From contig NZ_LMID01000001.1 in assembly GCF_001428605.1 (NCBI RefSeq), positions 1,247,372 to 1,311,371 on the forward strand: 64,000 nt of DNA. The letters run 5' to 3'. Position numbers and translations under genes: made by a program. This document shows, piece by piece, positions 17,709 through 26,134 of the stretch. This DNA comes from Sphingomonas sp. Root720. Lineage in GTDB: Bacteria; Pseudomonadota; Alphaproteobacteria; Sphingomonadales; Sphingomonadaceae. Positions within the stretch are counted from its first letter, which is position 1; the number at the start of each line of letters is the position of its first letter. The notes beneath the pieces are model-generated. The model saw nothing but the letters and a program-made list of their open reading frames with translations, had not been told where the DNA came from and made no database searches.

Positions 17709-18814
17709 CACGAGGCGGGCCGAAGGACGGCCTTCAGAACTTCGCCATGGGCGGATGCGCGGGCAGCTTCCTCGATCTCGGCGAGCGGGTAAAAGCGGAT
17801 CAGTCTGTCAAAAGGGAAACGTCCCTGCCGCCACAGTTCGATCAGCTGCGGAATGAAGATGTCTGCCACGCTGTCGCCTTCGATGATTCCGCGGACGGTA
17901 CGGCCAAAGAGCAAGCCGTTGATATCGAGCGACACCTCCGTACCGAGCGGAGCAACGCCGATCACGCCGCAGGTTCCCGTCAGCCGAAGAGCATCGACGG
18001 CTTGCCGCAAGACCGGCGGTAAACCAGTACACTCGAGCGAATATTGGACACCTTCGCCGGCAGTCACCGAACGGATTTCGTCGACCACATGCGCACCGGC
18101 CGTTAAGCTGTGGGTCGCACCCAGCTCTCGCGCCAACGCCAACCGGCTGTCCTTAAGATCGACGGCGATGATCGTTGTGCAACCGACAACTCTTGCCGCC
18201 ATGATAGCGGCAAGACCGACCGAGCCGGTCCCGAAGATTGCGATGCTTGAGCCGGCGGCCGGCTTGAGCGCATTGATGACCGCGCCCGCACCGGTCTGTA
18301 TCCCGCAGCCCAGCGGTCCCATGATCTCGAGCGGTACATCCTTGGTGATCGGCACGACATTCTGCTCGGTCGCGAGCGCATATTCGCCGAACGATGACTG
18401 CGCGAAGAAAAAGCTACTGAGCCGCCCGCCCTCGGCGTCGCAGCACGGGGAGGAGCCGTCTGGCCGTGCGCCGGCAAAGTTGCGGCCATAAAGATCAATG
18501 CAATAGCCATGAAGGCCGCGTCGGCAGTTCTGGCAGACGCCACAACTCGCAAAGCTCAGCACAACGTGATCGCCGGGCGCGACCTTGGTCACCCGAGCCC
18601 CCACTTTTTCGACTATTCCCGCACCTTCATGACCAAGAACCGCCGGCAGCGGAGTCGGGAAATATTGGTCGCGCACCACCAGATCGGTGTGACACATGCC
18701 AGTGCCGACGATCTTGACCAGAACCTCATGGTCGCGGGGCTCTTCCAGCCTGACCCGTTCCAGGGTGAAGGGCCCGCAGGGGTTGCGGACGACCGCGGCG
18801 CTCATTTCAATCAT
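17708..18814 (-). CDS. zinc-dependent alcohol dehydrogenase (AdhC/aryl- and terpene-alcohol type)
   Basis: 368 residues. The catalytic zinc site is seen in GMCHTDL and GHEGAG, the structural zinc cysteines in CGVCQNCRRGLHGYC, and the Rossmann loop in FGTGSVGLAA near residue 195. The arrangement matches medium-chain dehydrogenases of the benzyl-alcohol and geraniol-dehydrogenase group, which oxidise primary allylic or aryl alcohols with NAD. The start has GAGG five bases upstream. It is the first gene of the alcohol dehydrogenase, acyl-CoA synthetase, aldehyde dehydrogenase transcript and is divergent from the TetR gene. The shared control region has 19-bp direct repeats. Confidence 0.92.
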   Translation of the reverse strand: MIEMSAAVVRNPCGPFTLERVRLEEPRDHEVLVKIVGTGMCHTDLVVRDQYFPTPLPAVLGHEGAGIVEKVGARVTKVAPGDHVVLSFASCGVCQNCRRGLHGYCIDLYGRNFAGARPDGSSPCCDAEGGRLSSFFFAQSSFGEYALATEQNVVPITKDVPLEIMGPLGCGIQTGAGAVINALKPAAGSSIAIFGTGSVGLAAIMAARVVGCTTIIAVDLKDSRLALARELGATHSLTAGAHVVDEIRSVTAGEGVQYSLECTGLPPVLRQAVDALRLTGTCGVIGVAPLGTEVSLDINGLLFGRTVRGIIEGDSVADIFIPQLIELWRQGRFPFDRLIRFYPLAEIEEAARASAHGEVLKAVLRPAS

Positions 18815-18856
18815 GCCATCCTCACCGAAAAGGGGTTCTTTGCCCCGATTCAGTTA

Positions 18857-18900
18857 GTCAAATTGAACATGATTCGTCAATATGAACATTAACCGTCATT
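18857..18900. promoter_or_regulatory. 19-bp direct repeats in the ADH/TetR divergent promoter
   Basis: GTCA starts recur at 18857, 18876 and 18895, exactly 19 bases apart. The first two units agree at most positions (GTCAAATTGAACAT and GTCAATATGAACAT); the third is partial. The first unit contains the small palindrome TCAAATTGA. The spacing suits two or three regulator dimers on one face of the helix, and the TetR gene alongside is the obvious candidate protein. The same CAAATTGA core appears in the long inverted repeat at 21141-21194. Binding is inferred, not shown. Confidence 0.5.
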
Positions 18901-18938
18901 TTAGCTGGCTTGACAGATAGTCGCTTCTCCAAAAGATA

Positions 18939-19577
18939 ATGGCAATGGAGATCGAAACTCAGCTTGGCTATCGCACCGAAACCGGCCGCAAGAGGCGCGA
19001 ACGGACCCGGTATAAGCTGATCGAGGCCGCCGCTCGGCTCGTGGCGCACCAAGGCGCGGATAGCGCGACGATCGACGACTTCGCACGCGAGGCGAAGGTC
19101 GCGAGGGGGACGTTCTACAATTATTTCCCCACCCGCGAGGATCTCCTCGAGGCCTTGTGGGCGCATGTAGGCCACGTCCCGTTCCATCGGATTCAACAAG
19201 CCATCACGGTGTTCGACGACCCCGCTAAACGGATCGTCGCCACCATGCATCTCGTTGCCCACCATGCCGACGAAGATTCCATTTGGGGATGGCTGCTTCT
19301 CTCGATGTCGGGCCTGAGCCAGGTGAACGTGGATTTGCGGGCCTATCCAACGCCGGACCTAAAACTGGGCCTTCAGTCGGGACGATTCTCGTTCAACGAT
19401 TTGACCAGCGCACGCGACCTGGTCGTCAGCGCCGTGCGCGCCATGCTCCGCGCCCGCCTCGAGCAGCGGGCGTCAGATGCTTATGTCGCTGATCTGGCAC
19501 GAATGCTTTTGCTGGCGCTGGGCGTCCGAGAGCCAGAGGCTTCTGAACTTAGCATGGATCCTTCGCCGATCACATGA
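18939..19577 (+). CDS. TetR-family transcriptional regulator
   Basis: 212 residues. The N-terminal DNA-binding domain is typical: RERTRYKLIEAAARLVAHQG, then ATIDDFAREAKVARGTFYNY with the FYNYF end of the recognition helix near residue 61. The C-terminal half is a helical ligand-binding domain without recognisable specificity. It is divergent from the alcohol-dehydrogenase operon and convergent with the LinD-like gene, with 17 bp between stops. This position suggests it represses one or both and responds to a pathway substrate. The GTCA repeats directly upstream are candidate operators. An ATG two codons later is an alternative start. Confidence 0.88.
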   Translation: MAMEIETQLGYRTETGRKRRERTRYKLIEAAARLVAHQGADSATIDDFAREAKVARGTFYNYFPTREDLLEALWAHVGHVPFHRIQQAITVFDDPAKRIVATMHLVAHHADEDSIWGWLLLSMSGLSQVNVDLRAYPTPDLKLGLQSGRFSFNDLTSARDLVVSAVRAMLRARLEQRASDAYVADLARMLLLALGVREPEASELSMDPSPIT

Positions 19578-19594
19578 TGCGGTAGCGACGGTGC

Positions 19595-21130
19595 TCAGTA
19601 CCACCGCAGCGCGATTGCCGTCCGCGCGGAAAGGTGAAGACCGACAGACAATGTGTCGTCAGCTATTAGAACATTGATATGGGGATTCCCTCCGCCGGCA
19701 GATGAACACACGACTTCACCATCGACGCTAAGCTCCCAGCCCGCGGCAGTAGGCTGACGGCCAACTTCAAAGCGAATTATAGCGGGCTCGTTCTCGACTG
19801 GAAGCGCGACCCAATGCAAGGTTCTCGCATCCTCGTCGTAATACGCCATCTCCAAATCCACCCTACCGGCAATGGAGACAATGGCTGGTGTGTTCTTGCG
19901 CGCCGTGCTCCATTGCCCCTCGTAGATCGCTTTCAACCCTCCCGGAACATTCAACCGAGCGTAGCCTAACAGGACATTTCCGCTATGGGGGTCCATCGCG
20001 GCCAGATAGCCTTCATCGTCATGGATCGTGTCATGCCGACGATAGAAAAGTCCCCCGCGGTCCCAGCTGCGATGAAGGCGTGCGTCGGCATAACGTAGTA
20101 ATCCATCCAAAACCGCCTGGTCCCCTACTTCCGAGGCGCATACCGCCGCCCACCCGAAGTCGAGCGCGGACGAGAGACCGGCGCGGGCGAAACCTTGGGA
20201 CAGATCGACCCAGGCCGTATCAGCCGGTCCGGGCCGTATCCATATGTCGCGAGCAACGGCGTAATGCTGCGCCACAGTCTCGGGATTCCATGCGTGCATG
20301 AGAGCCCCAAGCCAGAAATCCGACCATGGCGATGGCGGACTTGGGAGGGATCGCTCCTTCTGCTGCACCATGACGTTGAAGTGCCCGGCCTCGTTCGAAA
20401 TTCCGAATTCGGCCCAGGCACGAAGATAGCCATCGGTTACTTCCTGCGCGCGCGATCCACCATAGATGAGGTCCTCTAGTCGGAAGCCGAGGATCGACGG
20501 TTGATTGCAGATCTGGAATATGCAGTTGGGTTCGCAGGCCACGCCGAGATAGCCATTTTCCACCATCTGCCAGTAGATATGCTCGCTCAACGAGCGTTCG
20601 TCATTGATGAAGATTTTCGGCCCGTCTCCCCAGAAGAGTGGCCTCAACGTGAGCGTTAGCGCGCCGGGTTCGCTATAGCGCGCGTCGTCGAATATATGAT
20701 GGTAGAGCAGCGCGGCCGACTGGAGATACGCGCTGTACATGATGTTGTCCCTGATCACGGGATTCCATTCAGCCGGCAGTTCGCCCAAGCTGTGATTGAG
20801 CACGCCATTGCCCGTGCTGACATAGTGCCAATAGGCCCAGACATCCGGGGAACATAATTTCTCGATCAGCCTGGCGAATGGTTCACGGAACAATCCCGGT
20901 GCTGCCGGCAAGCGATGCACATGCGTAAGCGCGAGCGCATAGCAAGCATATGCAAGCTGAAAGCGGAGAGCGCCGAAGTCCTCTTGTAACGTGCTCCGGC
21001 CCATCATCCCCGACCAGTCGTCGGGCAATTGCTCGGCGAGGTTTATGAGGCGCCGCAAATGCCCTCGCTGATCGCGATCGAGGCTTAGCGGACGAGGTTG
21101 CGGGGAGGTGGGCTTTGCAGCAGCGATCAT
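19595..21130 (-). CDS. linalool dehydratase/isomerase (LinD)-like protein
   Basis: 511 residues from ATG 21130, which has AGGAG six bases upstream; two earlier ATGs in frame sit inside the long inverted repeat and lack ribosome sites. By eye the central region matches Castellaniella LinD: RDNIMYSAYL near 127-136, and CEPNCIFQIC with Cys199 and Cys208 nine residues apart, exactly the spacing of the two active-site cysteines of LinD. The LinD catalytic His (in YKGH) is Tyr135 here, and the two LinD active-site tyrosines appear replaced, so the chemistry or substrate is probably different. LinD is about 397 residues with a signal peptide. This protein has no signal peptide and about 90 extra beta-rich residues at the C terminus. 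Neighbouring alcohol and aldehyde dehydrogenases and a CoA ligase support a role in dehydrating or isomerising a terpenoid or tertiary alcohol. Confidence 0.75.
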   Translation of the reverse strand: MIAAAKPTSPQPRPLSLDRDQRGHLRRLINLAEQLPDDWSGMMGRSTLQEDFGALRFQLAYACYALALTHVHRLPAAPGLFREPFARLIEKLCSPDVWAYWHYVSTGNGVLNHSLGELPAEWNPVIRDNIMYSAYLQSAALLYHHIFDDARYSEPGALTLTLRPLFWGDGPKIFINDERSLSEHIYWQMVENGYLGVACEPNCIFQICNQPSILGFRLEDLIYGGSRAQEVTDGYLRAWAEFGISNEAGHFNVMVQQKERSLPSPPSPWSDFWLGALMHAWNPETVAQHYAVARDIWIRPGPADTAWVDLSQGFARAGLSSALDFGWAAVCASEVGDQAVLDGLLRYADARLHRSWDRGGLFYRRHDTIHDDEGYLAAMDPHSGNVLLGYARLNVPGGLKAIYEGQWSTARKNTPAIVSIAGRVDLEMAYYDEDARTLHWVALPVENEPAIIRFEVGRQPTAAGWELSVDGEVVCSSAGGGNPHINVLIADDTLSVGLHLSARTAIALRWY

Positions 21131-21140
21131 CAGGAACTCC

Positions 21141-21194
21141 TGCCTCGGCATTACCAAATTGACCACAAAATGTCAATTTGGTAATGCCGAGGCA
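21141..21194. repeat. perfect 23-bp inverted repeat between LinD-like and SCO genes
   Basis: The left arm at 21141-21163 and right arm at 21172-21194 are exact reverse complements over 23 bases, separated by an 8-base A-rich centre. The element sits in the divergent promoter of the LinD-like and SCO-family genes, 10 bp above the LinD-like ribosome site. It could be a paired operator. It contains CAAATTGAC, shared with the TetR/ADH control region, which suggests a common regulator. It could also act as a bidirectional hairpin in either transcript. Confidence 0.7.
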
Positions 21195-21241
21195 AAGAGA
21201 CTGTGGCTCGATGGCGAACCGCAAGGCGGAGTAAAGAGCTT

Positions 21242-21733
21242 ATGACGTTGGACCACGAAGGCTCATTCTCCCTGACCGATCATGACGGCCTGGACGTCAC
21301 GCAATCCGATTTCCGAGGCAGGTTCATGCTCGTCGCCTTCGGCTTCACCCACTGTCGCGTGGTCTGTCCCCGTGTGCTCGGCCGCATCTCTGACGCGCTC
21401 GATCTGCTGGAGCCGTTGGCCAAACAAATTCAGCCAATCTACATCACCGTGGACCCAGAGCGCGACACCCCCGATGCCATGCGCAGGTTTCTCACCCAGC
21501 GCTATCCGCGCTTTCGCGGCCTGACAGGGACCGCTGCACAGATCGATCGGGCGAAGGCGAGCTTCAAGGTTTTCGCGCAGCACCGCGACGACCCCGACGA
21601 TCCAGCTGGCTATGCCGTAGCGCACACGGCTTTTGCCTATCTGATGGACCGCACCGGCGGCTATCGGACCCATTTTGCCGATGCTGGGGATGCAGCGCAA
21701 CTAGCCGGGTCCCTGCATCGATTCCTGGATTAA
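21242..21733 (+). CDS. SCO1/SenC/PrrC-family thioredoxin-fold protein
   Basis: 163 residues from ATG 21242. It has the copper-binding/thiol motif FTHCRVVCP (Cys38, Cys42), the distal histidine at 128 in VAHTAFAYL, and the family DPERDTP segment at 71-77. SCO proteins normally deliver copper to cytochrome oxidase CuA or act as thiol reductases and carry a membrane anchor. This one has no signal or membrane segment from the chosen start, and the upstream codons add none, so it appears cytoplasmic. Its place beside the LinD-like gene rather than with oxidase genes is unusual. It may maintain a thiol in that enzyme, which is speculation. Confidence 0.82.
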   Translation: MTLDHEGSFSLTDHDGLDVTQSDFRGRFMLVAFGFTHCRVVCPRVLGRISDALDLLEPLAKQIQPIYITVDPERDTPDAMRRFLTQRYPRFRGLTGTAAQIDRAKASFKVFAQHRDDPDDPAGYAVAHTAFAYLMDRTGGYRTHFADAGDAAQLAGSLHRFLD

Positions 21734-21776
21734 GTTTGGCCCACTTCCGATCACCGGCAACTCGAAATCGCCCCTA

Positions 21777-22367
21777 TCAGGACGGATTTCCTCGGAGCCA
21801 CTCATAAGAAGGATCGTCGCGATTGGCCGAGCCGCGGAATCTCAGCTTATTGACGAGACCCGTTGTAGTGGCGGTGGCAATCCCACATTTGGTCCAGTCG
21901 GCCACAAGCCGCCGTGTCTTGATGCGCCACTGATCGTCGCGCCTTTCGAAGAGGTCGAGATAGCGACCGCCGATTATATAGTCATAGTGCCGCGAACGAT
22001 CGCCGCCAAGATTCTCCAGCGTTTCGAGGCCAAGCATGGCTTCGGCACTGTCGGATGTTGGCCGAGAGCGATGATAGGCGATAAAATAGGTTTCCCCATA
22101 TGCTCGCCCTCCATCCAATTCGATAATCGAGTTGAGCATGAAATGCTGCGTCACATCCATGATGTGATCGAGCAACTCGCACATCGCCCCCGTTAGATCT
22201 CTCGAAGGTCCATCGATCGGGCCACCCTCGAAACCGCCATCCGGCCAGAACACGGCCGCGAAAATTTCGGGGTCCCTGCGGTCTGCAGCCCGCGCGTAGC
22301 GCATGATAACATCAAGAATCCGCTGCCGATCAACGATCTCGGTAATAAGGTTAGCATCAACGTCCAT
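21777..22367 (-). CDS. SnoaL-like/NTF2-fold protein
   Basis: 196 residues. The N-terminal 140 residues follow the SnoaL_4 pattern: an early IVDRQRILDVIMRYARAADR helix, then the FWPDGGFEGG and THFML-like segment (here VTQHFMLNSIIEL), and a YLDLFERRDDQWRI strand pair. Members of this group include polyketide cyclases, dehydratases, ring-hydroxylating dioxygenase beta-like subunits and many small hydrolases. No clear catalytic His-Asp set can be assigned by eye. It lies between the SCO gene and the second flavoprotein and probably belongs to the same catabolic cluster. Function remains open. Confidence 0.78.
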   Translation of the reverse strand: MDVDANLITEIVDRQRILDVIMRYARAADRRDPEIFAAVFWPDGGFEGGPIDGPSRDLTGAMCELLDHIMDVTQHFMLNSIIELDGGRAYGETYFIAYHRSRPTSDSAEAMLGLETLENLGGDRSRHYDYIIGGRYLDLFERRDDQWRIKTRRLVADWTKCGIATATTTGLVNKLRFRGSANRDDPSYEWLRGNPS

Positions 22368-22780
22368 CCATTCCTCCCGGCGCTGAGGCGGCAGACAGCC
22401 TCACCTTCGATGATCCGAGCAACGTCGACAGGCTGTTCGCATCGTCGCCTGTGCTCTGTACGCGACATGAGAATATCGGTCGGTGCTGCTATCCAAATCC
22501 CTCGATCAGGGGGTTCTCTTCATAGGACTGGCGAAGGATTGCATGTCGACCCGCCAAGCTGGAGTAGCCGGCCACCAATCCGTCCGGCACCGTTCCTCGT
22601 CGATAGGGCAACTGGAAATACCTAGATCGAGCGATACCGGGGAGATCGGCTGCGCTTAAACACTGCTGCTTCAAACACTGAATCTCTAGCCCAAAGTCCC
22701 AGGGCGGACTTCGTTGGAGGTGAGCTTGACAGCCTTCCCGGGAGAATGCCGTTCGCTCAAGGTCACATTCGGGAGAGAAA
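22368..22780. other. 413-bp intergenic region upstream of flavoprotein gene
   Basis: Divergent space between the SnoaL-like gene and the second FAD dehydrogenase. I see no RNA gene, convincing small coding frame or repeat. The last 15 bases carry the GGGAGAG ribosome site of the flavoprotein. It presumably holds both promoters. Confidence 0.5.
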
Positions 22781-24436
22781 ATGACGGACCCGTATGACTT
22801 CATCATCGTGGGCAGCGGCGCCGCCTCGGTATGTGCGGCCTTGGTCGCCCGCGAGGCCGGAAAACGGCCGCTGATCATAGAGAAATCAGACAAATTCGGC
22901 GGGACGACAGCACTATCCGGCGGGGTGATGTGGATCCCAAATTCCACCGTGATGGCGCGGGCCGGAGCCGTCGACAGCGAGGAAGCAGCGCGACGCTATC
23001 TTGATGCGTGCGCGGGCGACCCCGAACCTGCCTCAACGCTCGAAAGGCGCGCGGCGTATCTTCGTGAAGCCCGTCTTGCTATTCTTTTCCTAGAACAACA
23101 GGGAATGGAATTCACTTACTCCGACGGCTGGTCCGATTATTATGAGGGAGAATATCCTGGAGCCATGGCTCGGGGCCGCTCCATCGAAGCGAAAATCTTT
23201 AATCTGCGACGGCTGGGGGAGTCACGCCACCGACTGCGTCGCCCCGAGAAGCCGCTTCCACCTGTGTCCAATCCGGAAGTCATTCAACTGACGCTGAACG
23301 GTCGCACTTGGACCAGCAAGCGCGCCTTTCTTACGGTTGCTCTGCGCATGCTGCGGAACAAGCTGGGGCAGGAATGGGTGCGCATGGGCGCAGCTTTACA
23401 GGCACGCTTGCTCGAAATCGCTCTGCGCGAGAAGATCGATATCTGGTATGATGCCCCGTTACAGGATCTTGTACTGGAAAACGGAAAAATCGCCGGCGTG
23501 GTAATTGTCCGCAACGGTGAGAAGGTGACCGTACAAAGCCGTCACGGTGTTCTCCTCAATGCCGGAGGCTTCTCTCAAAGTGATGAGATGCGGCGCACCT
23601 ATCAACGCCCTTCAACAAGCAGGATGTTCAGCGCCGCCAATCCCGGCGACACAGGTGAGGTCATCAGCATCGCGATGAATTCCGGTGCAGCCACGGCAAT
23701 GATGGATGAGGCATGGTGGATACCGACATCGCGCCTTGCCGACGGGACTGTTCTGTTCAACGTGATCGAACTGGCCCGGCCTCATTGTATGTTGGTCGAC
23801 AGCCGGGGGGCGCGGTTTGTCAACGAAGCGGGGGATTATTGCGCACTAGGCCACGCAATGTTCAATCGCAGCAAGTCGGTATCGGCTGACCCGAGTTGGG
23901 CTATTCTCGATCATCAACACCGCAGCCGCTATTGGTGGGGCCTCCAGCCGCCGGGTGCGGTGCCCAAAGAATGGCTTGAATCGGGCTACATGATCCGCGC
24001 CGACAGTTTGGAGGAGCTGGCTCAATGCTGCGGCTTGGAGATTGAAACGCTCAGGTCTTCGGTGGACCGTTTCAACGCCTTTGCGGCAGTGGGCGTGGAC
24101 GAGGATTTCCACCGCGGCCGAGGTGCGCTTAGCCAATATCTCGGTGATACAACCTCATCGCCCAATCCCTCGCTAGGCGCCATCTGCAAGCCTCCGTTTT
24201 ATGCGGTGCGGATCCACGCTGGCGACGGAGGCACCTGTGGTGGTCTCCTCACAGACGAGTTGGCGCGTGTGTTAAACGACGCTGGTCTTCCGATTCCAGG
24301 CCTTTATGCCACGGGGAATACGACGGCGACAGTCATGGGTCGAAGCTGCCCAGGATCAGGTGCGACAATTGGCCCATCGCTCACCTTTGGTTACATTGCT
24401 GCACGCCATGCGAGTGGCACGAACATCCGCGACTAG
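22781..24436 (+). CDS. FAD-binding dehydrogenase, 3-ketosteroid-delta1-dehydrogenase/fumarate reductase type
   Basis: 551 residues, close to the usual 550-570 for KstD-type enzymes. The FAD fold is at the N terminus (FIIVGSGAASVCAALVAREA, then IIEKSDKFGGTTALSGG). The substrate-domain region GARFVNEAGDY and the C-terminal GNTTATVMGRSCPGSGATIG with ITFGYIAA-like ending (here LTFGYIAARHA) complete the family pattern. The SGGVMWIPN segment is characteristic of flavoproteins that desaturate alpha,beta to a ketone. Ribosome site GGGAGAG. This is the second such flavoprotein in the cluster and the closer match to KstD. A steroid or terpenoid ring substrate is plausible but not shown. Confidence 0.88.
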   Translation: MTDPYDFIIVGSGAASVCAALVAREAGKRPLIIEKSDKFGGTTALSGGVMWIPNSTVMARAGAVDSEEAARRYLDACAGDPEPASTLERRAAYLREARLAILFLEQQGMEFTYSDGWSDYYEGEYPGAMARGRSIEAKIFNLRRLGESRHRLRRPEKPLPPVSNPEVIQLTLNGRTWTSKRAFLTVALRMLRNKLGQEWVRMGAALQARLLEIALREKIDIWYDAPLQDLVLENGKIAGVVIVRNGEKVTVQSRHGVLLNAGGFSQSDEMRRTYQRPSTSRMFSAANPGDTGEVISIAMNSGAATAMMDEAWWIPTSRLADGTVLFNVIELARPHCMLVDSRGARFVNEAGDYCALGHAMFNRSKSVSADPSWAILDHQHRSRYWWGLQPPGAVPKEWLESGYMIRADSLEELAQCCGLEIETLRSSVDRFNAFAAVGVDEDFHRGRGALSQYLGDTTSSPNPSLGAICKPPFYAVRIHAGDGGTCGGLLTDELARVLNDAGLPIPGLYATGNTTATVMGRSCPGSGATIGPSLTFGYIAARHASGTNIRD

Positions 24437-24692
24437 ATGACATTACAGCCTAAAGCCGGCTTAAAGGACGACCAAGCCCGGGTGGTTGTCCAGATCGAGC
24501 CACTGCCGCCACAACAGTGCGACATGGAACAGCCCATTCGGGCACGGCCGCGATCAAAAATCCGAACCGACCGGTGAGCCTACATTCATGGAGAAACTGC
24601 CAAATCACCATGAGTTCGGCATTCTACACATCAGGCTCTGGACCTCTGACGGCTCCCTCGATTGTTGGAGCTTGCAGTTTTTTGCACGACTA

Positions 24693-25542
24693 GGCGGGAT
24701 CGACATTCAGGATTCCCAAGGGGGCTGATCCCTGATTCATAGGACTCCGTGTTGAAGCGCGGAGCGGACGATGGGGACCAAGCGATACGAGTTGAACGAT
24801 GCGCAGTGGGCGAAAGTCGCGCTGCTGCTGCCGGGCAAGGTAGGCGATCCTGGGCGGACGGGGTCCGATAACCGATTGTTTGTGAACGGATGTTTGTGGG
24901 TTCTGCGGTCTGGCGCCCATTGGTGTGATTTGCCTGAGCGCTATGGCCGCTGGAAGACGGTGCACCGACGCTTCAGTCGCTGGTGTCACGCCGGCGTATG
25001 GGAGCGGGTGTTCGATGCGCTCACCACGGACCGCGACAACCAGTATCTGATGATCGACAGCACCATCGTTCGCGCCCACCAGCAGGCGGCGACCGGAAAA
25101 GGGGGGCCCAGGACCAGGCGCTGGGGCGTTCCCGAGGAGGGCTGACGACCAAGATCCATATGCTTGCCGATGCCTTGGGTCGGCCGTTGCGGTTCCGTAT
25201 CACGGCTGGCCAGGCCCATGACATCACCGCCGCTCCAGCTCTTCTGGAGGGTCAGGAAGCGGATGCCATACTCGCCGATAAAGCATATGATAGTAATGAA
25301 TTACGCGAGACGATCGCTCAGATGGATGCGCAGGCGGTCATCCCGTCCAAGCGCAATCAGAAGGTCTTCATCTCGCACGACACCGAACTCTACAAGCAGC
25401 GCAATCGGATCGAGAGATGCTTCGGACGCCTCAAGCATTTCCGCCGCTTCGCAACGCGCTACGACCGGCGAACCGTCCACTTCGCCGGATTCATTCACCT
25501 CGCCGCAGCCATGATCTGGTTACGTTGAATGTCGATCCGGCC
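24693..25542 (+). mobile_element. IS5-family insertion sequence, about 850 bp
   Basis: The left end GGCGGGATCGACATTCA (24693-24709) and the reverse complement of the right end at 25526-25542 agree over 17 bases with one mismatch. Between them lies one transposase gene in two overlapping frames. No target duplication is obvious in the flanks. The element sits between the catabolic cluster and the AlpA/DUF559/integrase block of the island. Confidence 0.85.
24771..25528 (+). CDS. IS5-family transposase, two frames joined by -1 frameshift
   Basis: The first frame runs 24771-25145 (N-terminal helix-turn-helix domain, first catalytic Asp in LMIDSTIVRAH). The second frame continues to 25528 (second Asp in ILADKAYDSNELR, Glu in NRIERCFGRLKHFRR). 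The frames overlap at an AAAAGGGGGG run near 25098-25107, where a -1 slip joins GKGG to AQDQALGRSRGG, the expected family sequence. That fits programmed frameshifting in this IS group, so the element may be active rather than broken. The complete product would be about 250 residues with a full DDE triad. A plain frameshift mutation is the alternative. Confidence 0.85.
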
Positions 25543-26134
25543 AAGAGGGACCGTTTGCAGCCAGGCGCCGCAACGAGCGAACTGCAGGCGGGACCGGCAG
25601 GCCGGTCCGCAGACGTCGTTATATCTGCCTAAAACCACGCTCGCTCTCGATCCGATACGCTTGAGCTTGGAGAGTATTCTGCGCGTTTCCTGGCGCCTAC
25701 ATGGCTCCCAGACACGTCCAAGGGTCGAATCGATCCTATCACTATATAGATAAATGCTTGATTTAGCTTGAAAATATTTCGTCCTATCGAACGAACGGTT
25801 CATCGCAGAACCGCTTTTTGAGGGCGGTTCGACTGTGCTGTCCGGAAATCTGCACAGCGGAGACATGCCTCGCCTCGTACCATTCGATCGCCGTCCGAAA
25901 AGTCCGAAGCGCCTAGGGTCGACTCGCCGCTGCTCCAACGCGGCGTAGACCGCGGTCACGCCAAAGGCTGGGACACCTTGGGATTCCAGCTTCAAGAGTT
26001 TCGCTATACCGAGGTACCATTTTGGTGCCGGGCGGAGGCTCTCTGATGCACCGCGGGTCCTGCCTCCTTGCACTGTATACCCAAATCCTAATCCTATTCG
26101 TCCGAAACTGGAAAGAAGCAGAGAGGACCATGGC
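25543..26134. other. 592-bp stretch between IS and AlpA gene, no clear gene
   Basis: Low-GC for this genome. A long minus-strand open frame crosses it and the AlpA gene, but it shows no domain, uneven composition and no ribosome site. Hairpin-like pairs of GAACCGC/GCGGTTC occur near 25790-25845. It may hold decayed island DNA. Confidence 0.4.

Noticed and set aside
26017-26027. Possible att copy of the tRNA 3' end (TGGTGCCG)
   Set aside because: Only eight bases match tRNA-Thr; an integrase core site should be longer, so it is probably chance.
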